From contig CADCXC010000021.1 of the NCBI GenBank assembly GCA_902806595.1, forward strand, positions 186,001 through 250,000: DNA of 64,000 nucleotides, written 5' to 3'. The notes beneath the pieces are model-generated. The model made no database searches and was not told the DNA's origin. It saw only the letters and a program-made list of their open reading frames with translations. Shown here piece after piece: positions 19,982 to 32,106 of this stretch (position 1 is its first letter; every line of letters starts with the position of its first letter). This DNA comes from Pyrenopolyporus hunteri. Its lineage: Eukaryota; Ascomycota; Sordariomycetes; Xylariales; Hypoxylaceae. The position numbers and the translations under genes are program-made.

Positions 19982-21809
19982 AGTTGATAACTGTGATTGT
20001 AACGCCCTAAGTCTGCTTTGGTTTATGTGATTGTGGTGGTGAGAAGATAGAAATTGCGTTGGTAAGTGGTAATTAATGGCTTTAGCATCTGTCACGGATG
20101 CCCGCAGCATTGACAGCGGATTTGGTAGCAAACTTATATATTACACGCTATTATCCGTGCCGAGACGCTGAAGTCGGCAGTGTTTGCCTCCTTAGCGGAA
20201 CGTCGCGTAGGTCGGGGATCTATCGTCGTTCGATCCGACGGAACCGACCTGGTGGCATGACAATGAAGCCTCTTTCACGGGCTATGAAATGGAAGAAGCT
20301 TTTTAGGGAATTATTAGTCGAGTCCCTTGTGTGCTCTAAGGAGGTAGTAAAAGCCTATAGGGGGAGAAGGGGGCGATGGGCGGGGGACGGAGGAGACCCA
20401 ATGCTCACCGTGACGCAAAGGTCTTTTCAGTCGGTGCCGAGGAGCCAAATCCTATGGGTGTTTTCCACATAGTATAGGTGTATGTTGGGGAACCGAAGCT
20501 TGCGTTGGTCGACACGTCGATTCCTGACGGAATTAGCGGGGAAGCTCCCTGGGACGGCTTATGAAAGTGACGAGTTGCAGCTACCGAATTACATACGTGT
20601 AGGACTGCGACCAACGACCGCGACCAACGATAGCAACCGTCCCTCGGTCGTTATAACGAGGCATGGACCTACCTATCGGACAGAGTAATAGCCGTTATTC
20701 CGATTCTATCCTGCATGGATGTAGGTGTAGGTCTAAATACCTACCTACCTACTAACCTACCTACCTATGATACCCCTAGGTAGGCAGGTATTTGTGAGTG
20801 CTCTCTTGAAAGCTCTAGAAAGGTAGGCATGTGTGTACGTCTTGTCTTGCGGGAGGGTGTCGAAATATCTACACCTAGGTAAGTACCGCGGTCGCATCCG
20901 ACTGCTTCTCGGCCTACATGTAGCCTTACTTAATGCTAAGCATCTGCCTCCTGAAGTATCACGCATAACGCTGTCCGAGTACATGACTAGGTACCTAGGT
21001 AGCCATAATACTACAAATTACCTACATTATAGAGACAATTACAAGTGAATTTTATAGATAAAGTAGGCAAGTCTATGATTTCGTTTTTACTTATACGGGG
21101 CTTCCCTAATGTCAATACATTCTTAAAGATTAAAAAAAAAAAAAAAAAAGGTAATGAGAAATCCCGGTGCTGATGTGGCTAAGACATATCACTTAGTTTG
21201 ACGCTCTTCTGCCTTGTGCTAAGTTGGAATCGGCGACAGGGTCCTCGCACACGGAGTTAGTCGGAGGTTTTGTTAAATGGTCCGTTTAATATATTAGGTA
21301 CCCCGGGTCAGTAACTGCTTACCACCTCACCCCTGTAATTATATGTTTCACTACGAAGGTTGCAGCCAAATGTTCCGCACATCAGCTATAAGCCGCAAAC
21401 AGAATGTGCCTCAACTTAGAGGACGGTGGCGTAACCATTGGGCCCTATTCGGAGAGTACCTGCATAATAAATTCCTACCTAGGTAGTACTCTTTAGGTAC
21501 CTACTGTACGATACGATCTGCGCTAATCGTAGGTTATCACAGCAGCCCTATCCGCTGAAGCATAATAGGGTTAGGCGGTTCGTTCTGCTAGGAGTACCTA
21601 TAGATGTTGTAATTTTCGCTGTATGCGTTGTATGTGGCGCGGAACATTCGACCGTATCAATAGGGCCAGCCCGCTCCTATTACTACTACCAAGCAACATC
21701 ATAACAACGGTAAGTCTCTAAGAGGTAGGGCGGTAAGGTAACGACTGTAGACCGTCCAGATCCAACATTCAAATTTTCATGATACAGCGCGGCCTCCCTC
21801 TAATGCAAT
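19982..21809. other. 1.8-kb gap with CCTA repeats
   Basis: No supportable gene. CCTA/TAGG arrays occur at about 20730-20790 and 20985-21005. A poly-A run of about 18 lies at 21132-21149. A 124-codon open frame at about 20098-20472 has no known motif and biased composition. Confidence 0.55.
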
Positions 21810-23616
21810 CTACACGATCTCTATCTCTCTGTTCGCCTTATCTGCGGCTCTAAGAAACTCCTCCTTTTCTCGACGATAATTCGCCTCGGATTCGGCCCAC
21901 AGTTGGAGCGCCTCCTCCTTTCGAGCTTGACTTCTCGGCTCGAATTCCATCTGGAAGGAGTCGGGCTTGACGATTAATAAAGAGTTTGACTTGTCGAGGG
22001 GCACTGGTATCTCTTCGCCCGTAATCGGATTTTTCTTCGCCTTAAGGTTAAAACACCAGCTAAGCGCGCCACACGCTGCTATAAGTTCGTCCTGCGTGAG
22101 CGACTGCCCCAGACATTGGCGCTGCCCCCAACCAAACGAAGTCATGCCCTTGATGGTCGGATACATGGTGAGCGGCTCCCGGTACGTCGGCCATCCAGGC
22201 TCCAACCAGCGCTCAGGCCGAAAATGCTCCGGGTCGGGATACTTTTCAGGGTCTCGAAGAAACGCCCTGCTTGGGGTATTAGTTCTCCATGGTAGGATGT
22301 TGGGGAAGTGCCGTGTCTACATACCAGTCAAGTGGAAGTATCCTTGTTCCCTTCTTAAGAAAATAACCCCGGAATTCGTCGTCGGCCTCCATCTCGTGCG
22401 CCACACCTTAACCACGTCGTGTTAGTTGGTACGGGTCTTCCCCCGCAGCTGAAGAGCTGACTAACCTGTTGGTACGTTTGGCTTCCATCGCATCGTTTCC
22501 TTAATGCACGCTCGAAGTATTGGGAGCTTGGGTGCGTCGTCAAGAGTGGGCGGCCGGCCCTCGCAAGCTTCGTCGATTTCCTTCTGTACGGCGGCCTGCC
22601 ATTTGGGATGATGTATCATTGACACTAAGAAGTACGATAAGGGGCCGACTACGGTGAAGATGCCAACAACGGCCACCATCCCGAGGACGCAGGCGGCCTC
22701 ATAGTCGCCGGAGAGATTCGAACGCTTCTCCCCCTTTTCGAGATACTGGCGCGTGAAGCAAGGTCTCTGCTGACCTCTGCTCATCCTGTCCCGTGCAGTT
22801 ACTAACCGCTCCATCCACCATGCCTGTTGTTCGTCGTGCCGCTTACGCTCGGCGGTCTTCCAGGGGTTTATTATCTCAGGTAGGTGCCATAGGGGCGTCA
22901 CAACGTTGGTGATGGGCCCAGCAGGTGACATCTGGGTTAAGAGGCCCCACGCACTTTTCGAGCATTCCTCGCTAATGTCCGTGTCATCCCACGTCAACTG
23001 GCACATGATCTTCGATGTCATGTCCTCCAAGGAGAATTCAAAGTCGTCGGGATTCTCGATCAGCCGGGCGAGCCAGCGTTTCGCCTCGTGAGTCAATGTA
23101 CCACGGTACTGAGTTTTGCTTGCTTCGGTCAGATAGGAGTGGGTTAATTTACGTTGCCGAGACCAGTATTCTAACCCGCGCCGTTACTCAGTGCACAGGT
23201 CCAGCCAGTTTGTCCAGTTGGTACTCACGGTTTTTTCCCATCAGGGGGAGATACTCCATTGATCCGTAGGTGCTCTTGGAGTCGAATAGAGACCTCACCA
23301 TCGGCCTATCCGAGTTATATTTCGCACGTTTCACCAAGAGTTCCTCGGCCACTTTCTCCTTCGTAACGATTAGGAACTTAGCCCCGATCATCTCCGTGAA
23401 GAAGAAGCCATCTGTACCGCTGTACTGGTCGGCCCATTCTTTGAACTTGAGCCACATGAACTGGATAGGAAGGTCATGGACGCGTCCGATATACGGCAAC
23501 AAGGTCGGCCCGGGTACCTTGCGTGGATGGTTGATGTCCCTAAACAATTTAATCAAGTGTAAGGCGACCACGCCGACGAGGGCGGCGCAGAGAAACGCTG
23601 GCGTGAACAGTTGCAT
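21810..23616 (-). CDS. Cytochrome P450 monooxygenase with atypical I-helix
   Basis: Membrane-anchored microsomal P450, 543 residues in four phased exons: 23229-23616, 22466-23170, 22325-22406 and 21810-22266. It starts at the ATG giving MQLFTPAFLCAALVGVVALH (signal anchor), followed by the Pro-rich hinge KVPGPTLLPYIG. The WxxxR of helix C is YWSRQRKL, ExxR is E354/R357 (KETMRW), PERF-type is FRPERWL and the heme loop is FGWGQRQCLG with C443. The I-helix is odd: the usual [A/G]Gx[D/E]TT reads VGIFTV (297-302), keeping the Thr but with Phe where the acid should be. The C-terminus carries a charged extension of about 35 residues (RKEEALQLWAESEANYRREK). The substrate is unknown; neighbours suggest tailoring of an aromatic or polyketide-like molecule. 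Confidence 0.9.
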
Positions 23617-25373
23617 GATCAACTTATGGATAGAAACAAAACTCTATGTATGGGGATGATAAGGATGTAAACAGAAAGAAGAGCTTGGGGACGGAGTGAC
23701 AAGAACGATTTCCGGGCGGGCCGTCTCGTAGGGCGCTCACACGATTTAAACTACATGCCGAAGCGTTCAGCCGTCTAAATTATAAGTCTACTTGTGGTAA
23801 CTAGTCTCGATGGTGTTGACGGCGAGGATCGTTCGGTATTCAAGGGGTGTGGTGCGATGTATTAAGTCTTAACTGGGTGTTCCCTTCTCGGTCTCACATC
23901 AAAGTATGACCGGGCATTAGACACTATCGTATCAGCCAGATACGCTTGCGGGCTTATGCTTTTTGCAGTTTACATTTCTCTCTCTAGAGATTAAGGTACT
24001 TCCAAGAATAGCTTGGAGTGCTGGAAGTCCGAAACATTTCATACAAGATAGCTAAGGATCTCCATAGATCCACAACCTGATCTCGTAGTGGTAACGGCGA
24101 ATTTGCAGGGCGAACATCAATAGGCTGGCAAGCCACCTGCATATGTCGTAGAATATCCCTCAATGTAGTCAAGTCCGGTAAACAAAGTCCGGACAACCAT
24201 ACAGCCCTCCGTTGATAGGTGAACGTAGCAACGTTGCGTGACCGGGGGATTAGTCACGGCTGTGTGTTCCGAGATGGTTGCAAAAGAGCCGCGGAATGCT
24301 GCTGCTTCAAGAGTCACGAAGCCGGATGTTTTCCGCGGCCAGGTAACCATTCGTATCCGGCAATCTAACCAACTCTCGTATAAATTAGCGTTGGCAGCCC
24401 TGAGAAGCTCCCGGTGATGGGACTCTGCCAGCGAAATATAAATACCGATCACTCTGAGATGGTCCATATTTGAAAGAGCGCGGGCGGAGATACGCTATTG
24501 GTGCTGCATATTTTCTTGTTTGCATACCAGATGCATGAATTCCTAGCCCAGAGAGCTCCGGTAGTGTCGGGACATCTAGGAAAGGCTTACAAGAACAGCT
24601 GGGCAGTACCTATCCAATCGATACTTTGCGGCATGACTTGTAGCCGATGTGCCTCAGACTAGGTATTAAGGTAAAGACGTTATATGTCCCGTCACGCCCA
24701 CCGCGACGCCGTGAAACCACCCTGTCGATGACTCGGCAGCCCCTTCAAGTCCAGCTCCTTCGAAGCCCGTTAGTCTGAAGAGGGCGATGGCGAGGGCATC
24801 ACCTAGTTTTTAAAGCAAGACTGACCTCGTATAACGTCAGTCTTAATCGCTCAATAGTTTTTGATATGTCCGTTAGAAGTATGATGTTCAATGCTATTGC
24901 CGTTAAGAGTAATATTTAATCCGACTACTACTGCTTATTACCGGGAGGATTTATAACGCGTATAAGGACGCGTAGGAGATTAGATGTTTCCAGCGCAGAT
25001 GTAACTAGATTGAGTCAATGACGTGTCCCGGTACATTGGGTCTGGGTGGTCAGGGATACAGTTCGGGCCCGAGCAGGAATGGAAATCTGGCACTTTGGAG
25101 GGGGCCCTGAGTTGCGACGACATCAGACTCTAGGTTAATGACCGGTGGCGTCAAAAGCCTACTGGGACTTCGCCGGCACACCCGTCATTCTACCAAGCAT
25201 AGCAACGCGTCCAATTTCCCCTTAAATACCTATATTCTTTGTAGCGTAGCATCGTCGTCGGAAATATCTAGGCTGCGTGGTCATTGATTCTTCTCAACTT
25301 GATCACTGTTACCGTGTCCTTTTTTTTTTTCCCCTCTGCGTCTTGCTAGGCCCGAAGTCAGAGTGTTCACAGG
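23617..25373. other. 1.7-kb divergent spacer
   Basis: Lies between the starts of the P450 (minus) and the FAD monooxygenase (plus). A 116-codon minus-strand open frame at 24117-24467 has no recognisable motif and I do not call it. A pyrimidine tract (about 14 T/C) sits at 25320-25335, some 40 bp before the FAD-monooxygenase ATG, typical of fungal core promoters. Confidence 0.5.
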
Positions 25374-27053
25374 ATGGGTTCCATCCACGATAGCGATTGC
25401 AAACCCGTGGGATCTTACCCGCCGTCGGGTATCGACGTCTTGATCGTTGGTACGGGGCTTGCGGGACTAACGGCGTCTATCGAATGTACGCGCAAGGGGC
25501 ATAATGTGTGCATTATTGAGCGCCACGATGACATTAATACCGCAGGTATGTGGCCCGATTAGACGCGGCGCCTCATGCAGTACGCTGAGACATAGGCATT
25601 TTGTTTTTGTTCCGGTGCAGGCGACATGTACTTTATGGGACATAGTGCCACCAAGTTCTTCCGCCATTGGCCCGAGCTATCGAGAGAGTATGACTCGATA
25701 TCCATGAACAATGCCTGGATCGAGACCTTCAAGCACGACGGCGAGCGGGTGATACCGCCACTAAAGGTTTCGGACCGCCTGCGTCAGGCGGGCATGGACC
25801 CTAACACGCCACCCGGGGCTTTTCAGATGCGGCCGCTCATCTATCGGATGTACCTTAACGAGGTCCAGAGGCAAGGAATTAAGATACAGTTTGGCCAGCG
25901 GGTCGTGGACTACTACGAGGACCTGGAACGCCAGAAGGCAGGCGTCGTGACAGACAAGGGCGAGCGCTTCGAGGCCGACGTTGTAATCGCAGCAGACGGC
26001 GTGGGCTCCAAGTGCCAAAAACTAGTAGGTGGGCAAGTTAGGGCGATGAGCGCCGGCAGGGCGATGTGGCGAGCAGCTTTCCCGATACATCACCTGGATA
26101 AGAATCCGGAGCTCAAGGAGTTTTTAAAGATGGGTGGGCCGGATAACGACGCGCCAATGGTCCGGACATGGCTTGGGTATGTGGCGTATCTATTGCATTC
26201 GGGGCTATCGAAAGTCGCATACCGCGCGCTTGGGCTAATTACTGCAACTCTCTAGTCCCGGAACGTACGCAATGGTTCTGATTCGCAAGGAGACCTGCGT
26301 ATGGATCATGAACCACGGTGTGAGTTGTTGCACAACAAGTTCCCGCGGCGGCGTGCTGATCAGGGGTAGATTACTGGTTCTGAAGAAGAGAACTGGAACC
26401 ATACGGTCGAGTCCGACGACGTACTGAATAACATGGATAAAGGCCTAGGGCCCTTTCCCTGGGACTCTAGGATCAAGGAGCTGGTCAAGCTAACGCCGTC
26501 CAAAACCATCGTCAACTTCGAGTTGTTCTGGCGCAATCCTCAGCCGTCTTGGACGTCCCCGGGCGCCCGCGTAGTTCTCATTGGCGACGCCGCGCATTCT
26601 TTCCTGCCCGCCTCGGGCAATGGCGCGACGCAGGCTATCGAGGACGCCGTCTCATTGGCCACATGTCTCCAGATAGGGGGTAAGCAGAACGTAGCCGAAG
26701 CCGTCAGCACGCACGTGCGCCTTCGCTTCATCCGCTGCTCCTGCGCGCAGAAGATGGGATTTTCTAACGCCGAGCTTCTCCAACACCCTGATTGGAATAA
26801 GGTCAGAGTCAACCCAAAGCTAGCCCAGCCGAAGCTGCCGAGCTGGATCTGGAAGCATGATCCCGAGCAGCATGCATACGAGAATTATGAGAAAATGGCC
26901 GAAACTATCAGGAAAGGGATTCCATTCGACGAAGTCGACACTGTGCCACCAAACTACCCACCTGGTTACAAGTACGAGCCTTGGAACATTGACGACATGC
27001 AGAAAGAGGTGGACAAAGCCACAGTTGACTTGGGCCCTGGGAACTGGGATTAG
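25374..27053 (+). CDS. FAD-dependent aromatic-ring monooxygenase (salicylate-hydroxylase-like)
   Basis: Class A flavoprotein monooxygenase that would hydroxylate an aromatic or enolic substrate with NAD(P)H and O2. Four phased exons: 25374-25545, 25621-26176, 26256-26319 and 26370-27053; 491 residues. The FAD ADP-binding motif is IVGTGLAGLTASIE (G26xG28xxG31) after a 20-residue lead. The DG motif is VVIAADGVGSKCQKLV and the GD motif is VVLIGDAAHSFLPASGNGAT (G336, D337). Conserved downstream segments GATQAIEDAVSLA and CAQKMGFSNAELL fit the PHBH/salicylate hydroxylase family common in fungal clusters. There is no signal peptide or C-terminal thioredoxin-like domain. It is divergent from the P450, and the SnoaL-like, DUF1772 and NmrA-like genes lie within 9 kb, consistent with a tailoring group. 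Confidence 0.88.
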
Positions 27054-28607
27054 AAGGGAAGTTCTGGCCTGCTAGTGTATAAGTACCTCACCGTTCGCCC
27101 TGTTCTCGGGTTCTCCTGTTTCGCGCCGACTGCGTTCGTAATAGTCTTAAGATCCGCTCTTTCGCCTTTCGATTATATCATACTCTTAGATGAGGCATTC
27201 CGTAAATTTACAGCAATTGTAAAATTTTATCATTTCAGTATAATATATATTTTCCAGAACGTTGTTATGCCTGCGCGGATGTACAGGTAGGGTTGGTCTG
27301 GGCAACGAGATTTTGTCAACAAGCCTCCGTGGAGTTCTTCGAGAACACAACAGTATTACCCTGACGTATGGTGGACAATTTTAGAAAGTGGTTCAAAACA
27401 CGCAACCATCTCGATTAGCCGTGACACGGCCCGGTAATTTCATCGTATAGTCGCTTTTATTTATAGGATCGGACGTGTCCTATGACGACCCTTCAATTGT
27501 CAATCGACTACAGCCATTACGACCCGATCCGACATATCGAGGCTACGCCGCCCACCATAACCCTCTTTTCATAGAAAGATTCTCAATAACGCAACGGCAA
27601 AGACAGGCCCGGAACTATCTAGGTCGGGCGAATGCGTACGATGATACCGAACCTCAACGGAGGCTCCTTACCTAAGTGCTTATAGATATCCCAGTTGAGG
27701 TTTCCTATAATCAAATGCGCACTAAGATATATTACCCTTATGGGCATATCAGAATGCCTTTTGCGCATCAACTCCTGACCTTATAATATCTAGAGACTCT
27801 ACCTTTCGACGTTGTCGAAAGCCCTACTTTCTCTCCTCAGCCACTGAGCGGTCGGTATTTCTCTTCATCACGCCTTATCGGGAATTTTTCTTTACGGAGA
27901 GGCGCTGTTTGAGCACGCCTACTGATTCAAGTGGGAAGGACACATGATCTGGGTTACTCGCGCGAATTTGAGATCGAACATCATGGGGAGATGCTCAAGA
28001 CGTCTTGTGCGGCTCATCATCATTAGCGCGCTGTCACCTTATCTACTGTAGGCGTCCTATCGGCGTCCTAGTCACGGAACTCACTATCGGCCGTGCTCAC
28101 ATTAAAAGGGTTAGTCGCTATTTCCTAGCAGCAGATCCAATGGGCTGGGCGCGACGGTTGATAAATAACAATGAACGGAATCTCCGGCATGACCGGCTTC
28201 TACTATCCTTCGTCCGCTTCTCGCGCTTAATACTACGGAGCGCGGTGTGGCTCTCATAAAGCCGAATCCAATCCCGTGCCGAGACTCGCCGCTTGCGTAG
28301 GGGTTACAGGCGTATAAGCAGGGCGGATATCGAATCGCGGGGCATTGATAGAGAGAGCTCGATGGTATAGATGATTATGGATTAGGGTTTGCCCGCAATG
28401 AAATCAACCTATTGTATCCTGATCTTCATAGTCCACGAGATCGTTTCGGTCGGACTTATCTATTCCTAACCTTCGCGATAGTTTTCTACCCGTCGTGCTA
28501 CTGCGCCTAGGACTCTGCGAAGTCCCAAAGAACATGGATCAAAGCCGATATTTAAATGTATATTTACTATGTCTTTCGAGATTCCGCTTTTATACATCGC
28601 ACGGCGT
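27054..28607. other. 1.5-kb gap, no gene seen
   Basis: Convergent spacer between the FAD monooxygenase and sedolisin 3' ends. It is AT-rich near 27180-27260 (TATAATATATATTTT), likely terminator and polyadenylation sequence. Open frames of 60-85 codons here carry no motif. Confidence 0.55.
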
Positions 28608-30478
28608 CTACGCGTTCTCTACCCCCGGCGCAGCTGCGGCCAGCAGTTTTCCAAAATCAGGTGTACCTAGCCCTGTGGCCGGATCCCATCCCGCGGTGGC
28701 GTTCCATCTCGCGCCGTTTCTGAAAGCAGAGTTGCCTGTGCAGCCACTTCCATAGCCTGATGTTATATCTATCAAGGCAGCGCTGTTGTTGTATAACCAT
28801 GGGTTAAGGAAGCCTAATGGTGGCTGACCTTGACTCTTCCGGGCAGCATTCAAGAGAGCTACAACTCCGGCAAAGAGGGGGCTCGAGGCACTAGTACCTG
28901 ATAAGAGCGCGGTTCTTCCTTTGTCGATGACCACAAACCGGCTTCCCTGGGCGGCAACGTCAGGGAAGCCCCTGTTGGACGCGTTGAAGTACGCGGAATA
29001 GGTTTCACCTATCGAATCCAAATACGAATTGACCGCCTCCGCCTGCCACGCTGGCTGGGCGTGAAGTGAGCTGAAACCACCGCTGGAGAAGCTCACGGCT
29101 TGTTCCGGTTCGACGTTGTAAGTGGCGCCGACGGCAGTAACGTATGGGCAGCCTGCGGGGAATGAGGGTTGGAAATATGGTGCCTGGTCGGATTCTCGTA
29201 TGCAAGAGTCCCCGGGCCCGGAGTCGCCCGAAGAGAACAGTACGCTCACGCCACGAGCTCCAAGCTGCATGAATAGGTTGCAGACCCTCAGGGCGTATTC
29301 CTCCGGAACCGACTGCTCCTCCTCTCCGTAAGACGTAGAGAGCGTCTGCGGCAGAGCAGAATCTTCTTGATCAAGGAGGTACGTCAGGAACTCCAGATAA
29401 GGCTCGTTTGACGAGGGACCAGGCTGGTCGTGAGTAGGTACAAGGGGTCTTTTATAATTGGTTAGTTATCCATAAGCTAGAACTCGATTACTATTGATAA
29501 CTTACCCGCGACCACCGGTGCTGTACTCGAGGATCGGGATGGGGCTGCTAGCAGCCAGCACGTATTGCACATCGAGGTTTGCCTCTCCTGCTCAGACATT
29601 AGTATGGGGAGAGGGAAGAAAACGGCCTGGTAACTTGAAAAGTGTTACGGCTTACCGCTATCGTCATTGCTGGTCTGGTCATTTAACCCTCCGTTGATTA
29701 GCTCGACGCTGAAATTCTGGCCGAGAGCCTCCGGAAGGTATTGCCTCTCAAAGGACTGAAGATCAGAATACCGGGCATATTCCTCTAGATAGGAAGCGAA
29801 AGCGACCAGGTTTCCCTCCGGCGATGCGGTGTAATTGATGTTATAGAGTGACCTAAGACAAGCTGGTGTAATCCTGGAGGGGTTGCAGTCGGCGGCGGCG
29901 ACCGCTACATTGGCGTTAATGGCGTCTTCTTCCTCCGGTTCGAGGAGCTGCATTTCGAAGATGGTTGACCTCTTTGCGCCTAGCTGGCCGAATCGGGTGG
30001 TTGGCTGGATCAGGTCAATGCTCGAGGAGAGCTCATCCGGAACGCTGTATGATAACGTCCGCAATTTAGGGCCGCCGCCCTTTTCGTATTGATACCAGGC
30101 GAAGTCCGCGTCCAGTAGATTATTTGCGGTCTTCACGTCCGTCTTAAAGACGACCCAGTCGTTGCTGACCGTCGACTCAACTCCGCTCTCGTCTAGCCAA
30201 CCAAGGACGGAAGAGACGGATTCCTTCGTCGGTGCCGTATAAGCCCTGACCTGAGCACGCGACATGTGCATCCCGTAATTTGGGTGTCCCGGAGTTGAGA
30301 TCTCAATTACCGCCTGTTCCAGCGCCGCCGCATGCTGCTGCTTCAGACCAACACGCAGGGTGACGGACTCATCCGGAGCAGCCTGGCGGACTTGCGTCCA
30401 GCCCTTAGGAACGGTGGTGCGGCTGTCCATCACCTTGGCCGTGGCAGCCGTAGCGAAGAGGACTAGAAGGGAGCGCAT
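28608..30478 (-). CDS. Secreted sedolisin / tripeptidyl-peptidase (peptidase family S53)
   Basis: Acid-active serine-carboxyl peptidase, made as a secreted zymogen. Three phased exons: 29656-30478, 29506-29587 and 28608-29448; 581 residues. Signal peptide MRSLLVLFATAATA, then a pro-kumamolisin activation domain to about residue 200 (VTLRVGLKQQHAAALEQAVI, NYGMHMSRAQV). The catalytic set is complete: E276 and D280 in GEANLDVQYVL, D377 in LFSSGDSGPGD and S488 in LLSGTSASSPLFAG. The C-terminal calcium site is the ITSGYGSGCTGNSAF to GWDPATGLGTPDFGKLL segment. Length and order are typical of fungal tripeptidyl peptidases or related endo-acting sedolisins; I cannot tell exo from endo activity. It probably works with the M14 carboxypeptidase in protein scavenging at low pH. 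Confidence 0.93.
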
Positions 30479-32106
30479 GGTGGAATTCCTCTCAGGGCTT
30501 CCACAGGGAATGTTTTTTTATTTTTATTTTTGAAGGCTTATTTTCTCCCTCGCCGCATGAAGGAGAGAAGCAAACAAACCCCTAAAGACGGCTCGTGAGG
30601 GGGGAAGGACGAGCAAATTAATAGACGTTACCGTAGTAATATAATAAACAAATGGCCCTTTGCATATTGCAATTACGTGCTATTCTAAGCTATGCTATGC
30701 CATGCTATGCCGGACCAACCAATGCTACCGTCGCATGGGTCAGGGCGTCAAGACATCTCCCAACCATGTCGACTCGCTCGTAATCTAGCGGCCTGTCCAC
30801 TCGAGATGCGCCGACTTGCCAAGTCCGGGGTGATCTCCCGCCCATCCTCCAAGAGCGTCACCTCGCCTAGGCTGCATTCGGCAGGAGGGTGGCATTTGCA
30901 TTATGCATTTTGTCGTGATGGCTTGATAAGATTCTCGGTACGAGAGATCTGATCTATGGAAGCCCTCTGCGTAGGGCTTCGCATACCGGCACAACGACAA
31001 GAGGTTGCCTTCGGAATGTCGCTCTGGAGGGGACGGAACCCCAAATCGGGCTCGTTTGCGGAAAATGTTAAGCGTACCACAGGTACTACACCACCGGTAT
31101 AACCGGTCGATCTAGACCTTATGGCCATCGAGGAATACCTGCTCAACATTACATATACATGTACCATTACTACGCCGTTCGGAATCGTCTGGATGCCCTG
31201 ACGGGAAGGAGATTATACGTAGATTTGACATGTTCCTACCAACTTGATGCTTGCGCCTCCTAGCTAAGCGAGCACGCTCCAACTGCCTAATGCATACTTC
31301 AAAGGCTTTACGCTACGCGTATAATCCAAGCGAGCTATCATCGTATCACATACTCCTGTATGTAATTGCCTGCATAATCTCGGAAGAGCCGCATTTTTTA
31401 ACGCCTTCTAATCGTGGGTTATTATCAGGGCCAACCGCCGGGGTAGAGTAGGTATTTCTAGTCAAAGGAGGGATGCCTAGGCGGGTACCTAGAAAGACAA
31501 TGAGGTGATACGAGAATAGCCTAAGAGATTGCCTGTTCGAAACCCCTCGTGCCATTAATATCGTATATGTCGCAACGGAGTAACTGTTCTGACTGATGAG
31601 GATATATTGGGCTAGGAAGCAGCCGAGCAGAGTACGCCAATTGTCTCTAGATAATTCTTTACTATGATCCGTATCGTATTTCTTCCACTAGAGTAAAGTG
31701 TTTTGATTCCTTCATATGTAATCTGGTGTGGATTGAGAAATAGGGATGTGATCGGCGTCATTGGTTACCTACCTAGGTACCTAGACACCGGGTCAGCCTA
31801 CGGCAAGGCAGGGAATTTCACATGGTGGTTGGTTTCATCAGGCCCTGCGTTAAGGGTATGAAGCTGGTAAGCAGGAATGTAGGTAGATAATATATGCGCA
31901 ATTTTGGTGACCCGAGATGACGGACCGGTGGTCATCAGAAAGTCCCAACTTCTACAGTCTCGATTATTTAGGTCGGTTTTCAGCAATTACCACAATAAGC
32001 AGGGGCTAGCACGGGCTCTGGCTTCGTCGACGGTATAATGGCCTGGCCGACACTATATGGCCTTCGGGGATAAGCGGGAGGGCTTTGGGTACCTTATCCT
32101 GCAATA
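30479..32106. other. 1.6-kb gap upstream of the sedolisin gene
   Basis: The part next to 30478 is the sedolisin promoter, with a T-rich tract at 30513-30532 (pyrimidine tract when read in gene direction it is A-rich). Further right there are palindromic CCTAGGTA words near 31767-31785. No coding exon could be supported. Confidence 0.5.

Noticed and set aside
20098..20472. 124-codon plus-strand open frame
   Set aside because: Starts inside the DUF1772 5' leader region, Arg-rich, no motif.
24117..24467. 116-codon minus-strand open frame
   Set aside because: No motif, no phased partner exons and composition like random intergenic DNA; kept only as a note in the spacer entry.
31525..31555. Possible tRNA T-arm (TGTTCGAAACCCC)
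   Set aside because: The flanking bases do not form a 5-bp stem and no D-arm or anticodon arm is found upstream.
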